From the NCBI GenBank assembly GCA_903772945.1, contig CAICTM010000177.1, positions 34,699 through 98,698 on the forward strand: a stretch of DNA of 64,000 nucleotides. Reading direction: 5' to 3'. A model generated the notes under the pieces. That model did no database searches, had not been told where the DNA came from, and worked only from the letters and a program-made list of their open reading frames with translations. Positions 54,274-64,000 of this stretch are shown piece by piece (within the stretch, counting starts at the first letter, position 1; each line of letters opens with the position of its first letter). The stretch comes from Seminavis robusta (Eukaryota > Bacillariophyta > Bacillariophyceae > Naviculales > Naviculaceae). The position numbers and the translations under genes are program-made.

Positions 54274-54661
54274 GTTGTAGAATTTCAAGTAAAAAGCACG
54301 TAAATAATACATCACCGCATTTTAATTAATCATGTTCCTGTAGACAACTGGAACCGTGCTGGGCAGGCAAAATCAAACGATGGACATTTCCTGGTCTAAG
54401 CCAGAGCGGCAAAAGACGCGTCCTCACCCAATGCAATAGAAAGGCAAAGATGGCGCGAATTTCGGCAATTACTCGGTCTTGCTGGGGCTGTGCGCTTCAC
54501 GCTGGCTAGCTAGCTAGTAGCCGCATCAGTACACATGGGTACTTGGGTGCAAGCCGACAGCTATGGTACCCCTTCCGTTCCAATCAACTACATGCAACTA
54601 TCAATTTATTCATATATTTCTTGTTCGGACTCCTTGACGGTGACACCATAGCGGTGCCTCA
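54274..54661. other. Convergent intergenic region
   Basis: 388 bp between the 3' ends of transketolase (+) and the Pro-Ser-rich gene (-). CTAGCTAGCTAG lies near 54508-54520. No gene. Confidence 0.5.
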
Positions 54662-57600
54662 TCACTGAAGACCCAGTAGGTTCGAAAGCCCACTAAGAGC
54701 GCTCACGCACTGGCCGCAATAGCTGTGCTCGTAAAACGCCAAGATGTCCGACTTTTCCTCTGAAACACAAAGAGTCTGATAACCGCGGAAGGAGGAATAA
54801 AGGCAGACATAGACTTTGGTGCCGTCCTCGCAGGGGAAATCACCAGATGAACAGTAGTAATCTCCGTCGTCAACTCCGTCCATGGTGGGCTCTTCAGCAC
54901 CAGGACCAAACTGATGAGTCACTGTTGCGCCAGTTTGATCGATCTCCACTTCTTCCACCTGCGGCGCCTTCTCCGTTTTCGAAGATTGTTTATTGTCAAT
55001 CTCTGCTTCTTCTACCTCCTTGACGTCAACGTCCGGCATTTCCTCCGTTTGCAAAGCTTGTCCATGATCCAAATCTAGAGGAGGCCCAGCAAGCAGTGAA
55101 AAGAGACTTCTCTCGAAGAGCTCCGGCCTTTTGACTCTTTCGAATCCTGCGCTTGTTCCAGACTCAGCCGTCAGGTCCCGACGCGCTGATGTGTTGATCC
55201 TTAGCAATAAAGTGAGCTGCGTGAATGGCCAACCCCAGCTATTGTAGGGTTTTGCAGTGATGTAGTAAGACCCATCCGACACATACCGATTGCAGGAAGC
55301 GTAGTCGCCTGAGGAGTCCAGGCACATGGAGAAGTAAGGAGGCGAGGCATCTTGACTGAACAAGCCATTATCAATGTAGAATTTCACAAAAGCCGTGGAA
55401 TCGGAAGCGATTGCTCTGATACTCCAATTGGTAACACCTTCTTCTGCCATGTTCACCGTCTCCCCGCTGCTCAGCTTGCGAACCATAGTATCGGTGTCTG
55501 CGTTCACAAGCACCAAGTGACTCATACAGGCCGTCCATGTAGTACTAGTACATGTAGACAACTTCAGTTCAGATGAGTCGGTTGGACTTGGTGTTGGATC
55601 TGGCTGTGTGAGTAGCATTCTCGTCTCCTCGATTGTGATGGTGGCAGTATACGTAGCAAGCCACTTATTGTTGTTTCTCGCCTCAGCTTCGAGCTTGACG
55701 GGTGTACCAATCGGGATTGTATTTGAATCACAGGCTCCGTAACCACTCCCGCTGGCACCCCCGCAAAAAGTGTACGGAAACGTCTTATCATTGTTGATCT
55801 GGCTCCCGTCCACATAGAACTTCACTCTGGTAATCACGTCGGGGTTTGTTATCGCTCTGATGTCATAGTTATGTCCAAGCTCAGAAAGAACGATTGTCTC
55901 GCCATCCACAATCGGCCTTACGACCGTAGCAGTATCCGCATTTACCAGCACAAGGTAGCCCACAGCCCCACTAGGAGGAAGGGCAGCTGTAGGATAAGGT
56001 GATTGTCCTTGCGTGGGGACAGATGTGGGAGAGGTTGTTGGAGCCTTGGTCGGAAGATCGGTTGGTGCTTTGTGGGTGCTTGGTTGGCGCCTGGTTGGTG
56101 CCTTGGTTGGTGCCTTGGTTGGTGCCTTTGTTGGAGCCTTGGTTGGAGCCTTGGTTGGAGCCTTCGTTGGTGGGTCAGTTGGCGCCATAGTTGGAGTGTC
56201 TGTTGGTCTTGTACTTGGGCTTCCCGTGGGACTGCCAGAGGGGCTGCTGCTGGGGCTCACGCTTGGGGAGGCACTTGGCATGGCGGTGGGGCTGCCACTT
56301 GGGGAGGAGCCTGGGCTTTCGCTGGGGCCGGCGCTTGGCATTGCGGTGGGACTGCCAGGGGGCTGCTGGGGTCACGCTTGGGGAGGCACTTGGCAGGCGG
56401 TGGGGCTGCACTTGGGGAGGAGCTTGGGCTTTCGCTGGGGCCGGCGCTTGGCATTGCGGTGGGACTGCCAGAGGGGTGCTGCTGGGGCTCACGCTTGGGG
56501 AGGCACTTGGCATGGCGGTGGGGCTGCCACTTGGGGAGGAGCTTGGGCTTTCGCTGGGGCCGGCGCTTGGCATTGCGGTGGACTGCCAGAGGGGCTGCTG
56601 CTGGGCTCACGCTTGGGGAGGCACTTGGCAGGCGGTGGGCTGCCACTTGGGGAGGAGCTTGGGCTTTCGCTGGGGCCGCCTTGGCATTGCGGTGGGACTG
56701 CCGAGGGGCTGCTGCTGGGGCTCACGTTGGGGAGGCACTTGGCATGGCGGTGGGGCTGCCACTTGGGAGGAGCTTGGGCTTTCGCTGGGGCCGGCGCTTG
56801 GCATTGCGGTGGGACTGCCAGAGGGGCTGCTGCTGGGGCTCACGCTTGGGGAGGCACTTGGCAATGGCGGTGGGGCTGCCACTTGGGGAGGAGCTTGGGC
56901 TTTGTGCTGCACTTGGGGGTAGGAGCTTGCAGGCTTCGCTCGGGGCCGTGCTGCAAGGCTGGTTGGACTGCCAGAGGGTGCTGCTGGGCTGGTGCTTGGG
57001 GAGGCACTTGGCATGGCGGTGGGCTGCCACTGGGGAGGAGCTTGGGCTTTCGCTGGGGCGCGCTTGGAAGGTGGTGACTGCCAGAGGGGCTGTGCTGGGG
57101 CTCACGCTTGGGGAGGCACTTGGCATGGCGGTCGGGCTGCCACTTGGGGAGGAGCTTGGGCTTTCGCTGGGGCCGGCGCTGGGCATTGCGGTGGGACTGC
57201 CAGAGGGGCTGCTGCTGGGGCTCACGCTGGGGAGGCACTTGGCATCGCGGTCGGGCTGCCATACTTGGGGAGGAGCTTGGGCCAAAGCTCGGAGAAGCAC
57301 TCGGATCTGATGTTGGAGGGGAACTTGGCTGTTGACTTGGGGACATGCTTGGATTGGCACTAGGTTTTCCTGTGGGATTGGTACTGGGAGCAGCACTGGG
57401 ATCAGCACTGGGAGCAGCACTCGGGCTTGAACTTGGTGATACACTTGGACCTGTTGTAGGACCCAGGCTGGGTGATATGCTGGGAGCTTGACTGGGTGAT
57501 ATGCTGGGAGCTTGACTGGGTGATAAGCTTGGTTCTGTGGTTGGCCCAATGCTCGGAATAGCACTGGGGTAGCTGCTAGGGCTTATGCTGGGACTTGAAG

Positions 57601-60600
57601 TGGGACCTATGCTTGGTGCAATACTTGGGGAGTTGCTGAGTACCAAGGAAGGAGAGGTACTGGGAGTTGAGCTAGGTGGTGAAGTTGGGACCAAACTCGG
57701 AGAGGAGCTTGGAGCTTCACTTGGTCCAAAGCTTGTGGCCGTGGTGGGGCTGCTACTGGGATTTGTGCTTGGCCCACCGTTGGGACTGGAGCTTTGATCG
57801 GATGTAGGACTGCTTGAGGGTGCCAAGCTGGGGGAGACACTGGGGCTTGAACTTGGATTGGAGGTGGGTGACTCACTGGGGCTGGAGCTTGGGCTCAAAC
57901 TAGGTGACTTGCTTGGTATTGTTGTTGGGTTCTTGCTGGGTTGCTCACTGGGACTGCTGCTAGGGCTTGCACTGGGAGAACCAGTTGGACTCTTACTAGG
58001 CACTGCACTCGGATTGAAGCTTGGACTGGCACTGGGTGATCCAGTAGGAAGAGAACTGGGACTGGTACTAGGTTCCATACTCGGTCCAGGACTTGGAATG
58101 CCAGTTGGGCTCTTGCTCGGTGCTGCACTCGGACTGAAGCTTGGACTGGAGATGGGGCTTCCTGTTGGACTGGAACTTGGTGTGGCACTGGGGCTTTCAC
58201 TGGGACCGGCACTGGGTGCTCCTGTTGGACTGCCACTTGGAGCAGAACTTGGAATGCCACTTGGACTAGTGATGGGTGTTCCTGTTGGTCTGGAACTTGG
58301 TGTGAAACTAGGGCTTCCGCTGGGACCTACACTGGGTGTACCAGTTGGACTGGCATTGGGGCTGCTGCTGGGACGACCACTGGGGCCTGCACTTGGTGCT
58401 CCAGTGGGCATGCCACTTGGAGAGGTAGATTCAGTTGGAGTTCCAGTTGCTGAGCTTGTGGTGGGGCTGCCTGTTGCCAAATTTGCAGTAGGAGCAGCTG
58501 TTGTGGGAATGGATGTTTGGCCATTGTTGATATTTGCAGGCATACGGCTTGGATTGGATGTTTGGCTTTGATTGCTGTGACTCTTGGCTGTTGCTTCATT
58601 TGGAGTATTTCTATCGGAGCCGATCGGAACTGTTGGAGGTTTTTGCCTTTGACTTGACTGATCACCACCGGAAGGCTCTCTTGGTGACGTGCTTATTGGT
58701 TTGGCTGACATCTTGCTGGGCTCGTCTGAGGGTTCAAGTGTTGGTGTGTGGCTTGGTGGGCTGCTAGGATCCGTTGAGCTGGGTGGGTCGGAGGGTGGGC
58801 TGGATGGGACATTTGTCTTTTCCAAGCCAGCTGTTGGTTCGTTACTGGGCGTTCTACTGGGACTAGTAGTCGCAACCATGCCGGGTGGTATTGTCGGTGG
58901 CTCAATTGGATTCGCCCCGCTGGGTGGAATATTTGCTGCAGGTTGCGGATTCGAGCTCAGACCGAGCCCTGCTGCATTTGATGGTTGCTTCGAGGGTCCA
59001 TCGACAGGCATTTCGCTTGGTGGACTTGCCTGGCGTTGGCCGCTAAGCTTTGGACTGGAGCTACCAATTGGCTGGTCACCGGAGCTGGCAGTGACAACGT
59101 CTGTGGGATTTGTGATGGGGTCCCCGGACGGAACGGAAGTCGTAGGCGTCTTCGTTGGATTGGCACTGGTGCTACGAGTCGGGGAAGATGTGTTACTCGC
59201 CTTAGGCTCTTTACTTGGTTGCTCGCTTGGACTGTTGCTCGGTGTTACACTCGGCGCTGTTGTTGGTAGTTGACCAGGCGCCAAACTCGGCTGATGACTT
59301 GGGTTTCCAGGCATTGACACAGGCAAAGATCCGGACGGAATACTCGATGGTTGGAAGCTCGGCTCTTGTGAGGGCGTAGCGGATGGCGAAAGTGTTGGTG
59401 GGTTACTTGGGTTTCCAGGCATTGACACAGGTGAACTTCCAGAAGGAACACTAGATCGTTTTGGGCTGGGCTCTTGTGAGGGCGTTACGGATGGCGAAAA
59501 TGTCGGTGAGTTGCTTGGTGAGTTGCTCGGCGCGTTACTGGGCGCGTTACTGGGCGAGTTACTGGGCGAGTTACTCGGTGCTTTACTCGGTGTACTGCTC
59601 GGTGAGTTGCTCGGTGGGTTACTTGGCGAGTTACTCGGTGCGTAACTCGGCGCGTTACTCGGTGAGCTGCTAGCCGTGTTGCTCGGGGAGTTACTCGGGG
59701 AGTTGCTTGGCGAGCCGCTCGGTGCGTCGCTGGGGAAGCTTGTGATCACACTTTGTTCGGCGCTTGGAACAGTCGTCGTTGGCGCGCTGCTGCGTCTGTC
59801 ACTTGGTGACGTCGTTGGTGGGTTACTTGCTTTGGCTGCAATGGGGGATGCAAATGGTATAGTTGCTTCGACGATAGAAGGTGTAGCCGTCTTCGAGTTT
59901 TCCGCAGAGCTCCTCGCATCAAAGCCTCCTTTTGCATTTGTGGTGTCACTCGGAGATGTGCTTGGGGCACTGCTGGGAGTTGCGCTTGGGACAATGCTCG
60001 GAGTTGCGCTTGGCGTTATGCTGGGAGATGTACTTGGTGTCTGACTAGGAGTCGATGATGGACTTGCGCTTGGGTCTGTAGGCTTCGCGCTTGGAAGCTT
60101 ACTGGGGCTTTCACTAGGAGTCGGCGATGGGGCTTGACTGGGGCTCGTACTTGGTGCTGTGCTTGGTGTGCCTTCTGAACTTGGCTGAGAAGACGGGGTA
60201 TGAGATGGAGGAACACTGGGTGTAATGCTTGGAGTTTTGGATGGGGTCGCGCTCAGGTTGCCACTGGGGCTTTCGCTCGGTCCAAAGCTAACAGACGTTT
60301 GTCCAGTGGCGTTCGAAGAAGGGCTTTGGGTCGTGTTTGTGCTCGTCTCGTTGAGGGCAGCATTGGTCGGGGCAGAGGTAACCGGCGAGAGAGACATGAG
60401 ACTTGCAGTGCCTTCTTGAAAGGTCGTTGGCACTGTAGTGTCTTGGCCACCCGTCGCGCTAGTGCTGGAAGTAGGCTGCACAGTGCCAGGTGCTGCAACA
60501 GTACTAGTAGTTGGACTGTCAGTTGGTTGACTTCCCGTTACCGCTGCAGTTGGAGCTGAAGTGTTTTGACTGCTCGTGCTGTTATCCGGTTTAGAACTTC

Positions 60601-62995
60601 CCATTGCCGCTGCAGTTGGAGCTGAAGTGTTTTGACCGCTCGTGCTGTTATCCGGTTTAGAACTTGGAGCCAGGGTCGATGGTGCCAATGTCGTAGCGTT
60701 CGAGGTAGAGTTAGCAGGCAAATCGGTAGGCGATGAGCTCGGGGACAAAGACGGAGATTCTGAAGGAGCTACCGATGGCGCTTCTGTTGGACGATATCGA
60801 TCTCTCTCAAGTCTCACAGAATTGTAGTAGTTGAAAGGCGATAAGGAAGGCTGACTCGACGGAGCCGTCGTCGGGTACGGTGTCGGAGGAGGTGCCAACG
60901 CGCCGCATGGTGTACAAGGAATGATCGCCCTGAAAACCATGAGAGACGCGTCGTCGCTTGGTTGCCATGGTTCGCAGATGGCAGGACCATCCCGTGACAC
61001 GTCTGTGGAAAAGGTAGGATCGTAAAGGAACAACAATACGTCAACGTTGCCACCACGACATTGGCCCATATAATACTTGGTCCTCCCTGGAGGCAAATTG
61101 TTGTGACGATCACACGTGATTTCACCGTTCGTGGGTAAGTACAAGACACCACACCCATTCAATGTGCCTTCAGTTTTCCAAGTTTGGACGACAGCAAAAA
61201 TGATGGACGCGCCATTCGAAGAAATGACTCGAATGGGAGGAACACGAGACCCTAGAATGGGTCTTTTCGGGACCACGACTTGCAGGTCAACTCTTGCAGC
61301 ACAACCCGTTGATTTCACTGCATTGGCTTCTCCCTCCTCGTCTTCTCCCTCCTCGTCTTCCGCCTCAGCAACAATTTCTTCGAGATCAATAATGGAATCC
61401 TGTTCGTTGGCGTCTTCCAAATCTTCGATATTCAACATGTGACCAGGGAATGGCGGTGCCTCAATATCTTCGTCAGGACGTTCAATGGCTGTCTGAGGTC
61501 GGTGGCAGTCACAGGGAAGCTTGGCCTGAAAGTGAACGCTGCGTCCCCCAGTGCCTTGCCACGAGCCACAGAGCACTGGCAAACTCGACAACGACGACCC
61601 ATCGGTGCTGGTTGCATCATGAATATACAAATCGACCAGAGCCTCACCATCTTCCGAACACTTTGCTTCGTAATATTTGGACCGTCCCCACGGCACGTCA
61701 CTTCGTTGGTCGCAAACCAATTCCTCATTCGATGCTTTGGTGTACACGACGGCAATTCCGGCCAGGTTTCCGTCTTCCTGAAACGACTGCGCCACGGAGA
61801 ATTCCACCTTTTTGGTAGCGTCTGGGTTGCTTCCTCGAGTTGGAGTCACGCGAATGGCAGGGGTCTTGGGTTCTAAACCGGCATTATTGTCCATGGCTTC
61901 AAAGGCGACTTGGCATGGATGATCGGCGCTGCCTGTGGCGCTACCAGTCATGCCGCCTTCATTGTTCTCGCCGCCACCCGTCATACCATGCTCGTTGTCC
62001 TCGCCGCCACCAGTTCCTCCATTTTGAGGCAAAAATGGATTGCCGAGAAACCCAGAGCCACCGCCCACGTCCATCGTGTCAGAATGTCTTCCTCCTCCAC
62101 TTTCTTGTCCATCTTGATTATTGTCGCCGTCACCATCACCAGCATACGGACCAAAGAACATTTCGTAGGGATCCAAGGATGATTGATCTCTGGTAGTGTT
62201 GGAAGCGGAATCAGAAGAAGTATCAGTACTGGTAGTGTTGTCATCAGAAGCAGGTGGTGTACCGGTAGTATTGTTGTTGTTGTCGTCAAAATAATATTCA
62301 CCGTCAATAATGCCATCCCAAAACGGATCTCCACCAGAAGTGTACGGCTTGTAAATCGGAGGCCTCTCATTACCAAAAATGCCACCTGGTGGCACATTGT
62401 CCGCCAAGGGCCCTGTAAAGTACCGATACGAGTCACGTTGTTCTTCTTCTTCGGGTTGTCGCTTGGGACGTTCGCAAAAGCGCTTGTCCATATGATGTCC
62501 CAAACAATTAAAGTAGGCTTCGTCCGTATTATCCAATTCTCCTTGTTTGGCACCCGTGGGTTTCCCACTACCACCGCTGGTCGCCGGCGCCACGACGGGT
62601 TGACACTGGGGATCGTCGGGATTGTCCAAACAGCCCACGGGCACGGTGGTCCAATTATTTGCAGTATTGTTGCGGCCTTGGACTGGCTCGGGAGTCGGAG
62701 GACAATCTGCCAACGTGTCGGGGTCGCTAAAGTTACAGCGACTGTAGTTGAGTAGAAAGGACGTGGCATTGTACTCGGCGTTTTGCTGCTGAACTAGCTT
62801 TTGATGCTTCTTCTTGTAGAGGTACCAGTAGAACCAAAAGTTGCGGCGTTCATAGCGACCCGTCATGGAACGGACAAACGACATAAAGTCGGCTTGCACA
62901 GCAGTAGGAGAGAGCAGCAACACGAGGAGGAAGGATCCCACCAAGAGGCGGCGTCTCTGTAGATGCAGATTGTTGTGGAACGTTGGCGTTCGCAT
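54662..62995 (-). CDS. Giant secreted Pro-Ser-repeat surface protein, frame broken in its repeat array
   Basis: Two long frames, 62995-56840 (2051 codons) and 56341-54662 (559 codons), lie in the same register but are separated by stops and frame changes inside a 120-bp tandem repeat. They are best read as one gene of about 2.7 kcodons. The N-terminus has a signal peptide (RRRLLVGSFLLVLLLSPTAVQA), N-glycosylation sites and Asn/Gly/Asp-rich spacers. Two copies of a roughly 110-residue Cys-containing domain follow (LVCDQRSDVPWGRSKYYEAKC and ITCDRHNNLPPGRTKYYMGQC, spaced about 180 residues apart). Then come some 1300 residues of xPSxSPS repeats, likely heavily O-glycosylated. The C-terminus has two copies of a beta domain starting (Y/H)LVLVNADT, an acidic stretch and a Cys-rich end (YYCSSGDFPCEDGTKVYVC). 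This is a typical cell-wall or mucilage protein of diatoms. Adhesion or frustule association is inferred. Confidence 0.8.
56200..57290 (-). repeat. 120-bp coding tandem repeat with many small indels
   Basis: About nine head-to-tail copies of a GC-rich 120-bp unit encoding 40 residues (SPSSSPSGSPTAMPSAGPSE and the following 20). The anchor CTCACGCTTGGGG recurs at about 56256, 56371, 56488, 56606, 56721, 56839, (56998), 57101 and 57221. Spacing is exactly 120 only between the last two; elsewhere it is 115, 117, 118, 115, 118, 159 and 103. The length differences are not multiples of three and mostly fall in G or C runs, so the reading frame breaks repeatedly. Confidence 0.9.
59297..59512 (-). 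repeat. 108-bp coding duplication in the Pro-Ser region
   Basis: Two copies 108 bp apart, each starting ACTTGGGTTTCCAGGCATTG and encoding PVSMPGNPS plus SATPSQEPS-type sequence. The frame is preserved. Confidence 0.85.
59500..59740 (-). repeat. 12-bp degenerate coding repeat (SPSN units)
   Basis: A run of GGTGAGTTGCTC/GGCGCGTTACTG-type dodecamers encoding xPSN units (NSPSNAPSNSPS). The third-position variation with conserved protein shows purifying selection on the peptide repeat. Confidence 0.85.
60541..60667 (-). repeat. 66-bp coding duplication
   Basis: Two nearly identical 66-bp units starting CCGCTGCAGTTGGAGCTGAA at 60541 and 60607, encoding SSKPDNSTSxQNTSAPTAAx with N-glycosylation sites. 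The frame is preserved. Confidence 0.88.
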
Positions 62996-64000
62996 GGTTT
63001 TTCTTTCTCGTAAATAATGAAGATTGTCGTCTCAACCAAAGGGGATATTACTACGGTACTTACTTGTAGAGCAATATCAGAAAAGGATTCAATACTCAGA
63101 TTGGATAGAGCTATTGCTCTAGATCTAGATCTTATAGTTGACAGAAGGAAGGAAGGATGGAGTCCTTGCTGCTGAAAGAGATTGAATGAGGAGGTCGAGT
63201 TGATGAGGCCGGAAGCATTCGATGTACATTACGAAGATGAAAATGTACAGTTTCACTATCGAAAGGCTGAGCACCCAAAGTTTACGACTGTACGTCTAAT
63301 GACACTGGAATGGAAGAACGGTACGATGACCCAGATTCACAAGAAAAAGGCTTCGAAGTCACCAGTTTAACCAGTTACGACTAAGGGCACTAAAGGCGTT
63401 AATGGCTAAGCCTACTTCTCCAGAAGAGGGACTTAACAAAATGGGTTCTGTACTCTGTACCCTTACAATCCCGCCCTTCCGTATCCAGCGTATTTAGCTA
63501 GCACAGCTACGTGTACGAAAACACAAAACAATCTCCAAGTGACTCGCTCGGAGATTGTTCACATCATACTGCTAGTTTTGGGCCCTAGCTAGAGTATTGG
63601 ATTATTCCCTGGCATGAAAGCTGACAGGGGGCAAGCTGAAGAGAAGAGAAGGAAGAATCAAAATGCAGGACGGGGCTCCGTGGGATCAGGAGGGACAAAC
63701 TGGGGACCTGTGCGAGGGCCAAGGTGCGGGAATTGATTCAATCCAAGGTCAGCCTCTTGTAACTCTTAGAAGACGAGAGCAAACCAAGGTGGGTTCAAGC
63801 TGAGGGAAAGAAACACTGGTCTTGATGGGATCCAGAATGCGCACAGAGATGAAAGCCTTTCTGAAGTCAAGATAAGGCCCTTGGAGGCTTCAGCGACGTA
63901 TGATGTGTAAAACATCCTTGCTTGGATGATAAGTTTGGTTGAGATCAATATAGGTTAATAGTGCTTTTTGGTACTATTATTGGCAGTTTGACTGAGCTGA
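62996..64000. other. Intergenic region to window end
   Basis: Upstream flank of the giant surface-protein gene. No supported gene; one 62-codon plus-strand frame at 63182-63370 is too weak to call. A direct AGATCTAGATCT palindrome lies near 63118-63132. Confidence 0.5.

Noticed and set aside
56003-57310. Plus-strand Gly/Trp/Leu-rich frames of up to 435 codons over the 120-bp repeat
   Set aside because: A GC-rich repeat with few stops is open in several frames. The minus-strand Pro-Ser reading continues into real domains; the plus reading does not.
59290-59740. Regular short repeats considered as a CRISPR array
   Set aside because: The repeats are coding, in frame with a Pro-Ser protein, without unique spacers, and the genome is eukaryotic.
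63182-63370. 62-codon plus-strand frame with Glu-rich start
   Set aside because: Short, no family, no splice continuation found.

Overview
The window looks like nuclear DNA of a diatom, probably a raphid pennate. Four genes encode precursors with a signal peptide ending in an ASAF-like motif (isopropylmalate synthase, peroxiredoxin, transketolase, a one-TM protein), the hallmark of import into a secondary red plastid. Introns are short (74-334 nt, GT-AG). A SNW/SKIP splicing protein, RPL24, a linker histone H1 and a eukaryotic tRNA-Gly confirm a nuclear eukaryotic origin. Two giant secreted proteins, one with a GDPH/VWD-like domain and one with Pro-Ser repeats, are typical of diatom cell-surface proteins.

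Layout. 1-9.5 kb: a partial membrane protein (-), SNW1 (+), an S/T-P-rich unknown (-), an eight-exon 4-hydroxyphenylpyruvate dioxygenase (+) and RPL24 (-). 9.5-12.4 kb holds no convincing gene but has a diverged direct repeat. 12.4-21.6 kb: plastid isopropylmalate synthase (-), a small plastid protein (+), a doubtful small ORF (-), and a type II peroxiredoxin (+) whose peroxidatic cysteine codon is an in-frame TGA. 22.7-26.1 kb: the GDPH protein (-). 26-30.4 kb is gene-poor, with one tRNA-Gly(TCC). 30.4-35.9 kb: a divergent pair of related small-molecule methyltransferases; the second is fused to a D-2-hydroxyacid dehydrogenase and a class II aldolase/adducin domain. 37-42 kb: histone H1 (-) and a 1193-aa PPR protein (+). 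42.8-50.7 kb: a secreted ShKT-methyltransferase protein (-), an Atg22-like transporter (+), a PAP/fibrillin lumenal protein (+) and a 2OG-Fe(II) oxygenase-like protein (-). 51.8-54.3 kb: plastid transketolase (+). 54.7-63.0 kb: one giant Pro-Ser-rich surface protein (-), broken by frameshifts in a 120-bp tandem repeat.

How the genes relate. Most are unrelated housekeeping genes. Plastid metabolism is over-represented: leucine synthesis, Calvin cycle, peroxide defence, a fibrillin-like lipid protein and possibly quinone synthesis. The best candidate for an undescribed system is the methyltransferase pair at 30.4-35.9 kb. Its domain set (SAM methyltransferase + 2-hydroxyacid dehydrogenase + class II aldolase) fits a compact pathway for a methylated small molecule such as an osmolyte; the substrate is unknown. 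The best single-gene finding is the candidate selenocysteine peroxiredoxin. Intergenic DNA is strikingly rich in the palindromes ACCGGT, CTAGCTAG and GTAC, which are almost absent from the exons.
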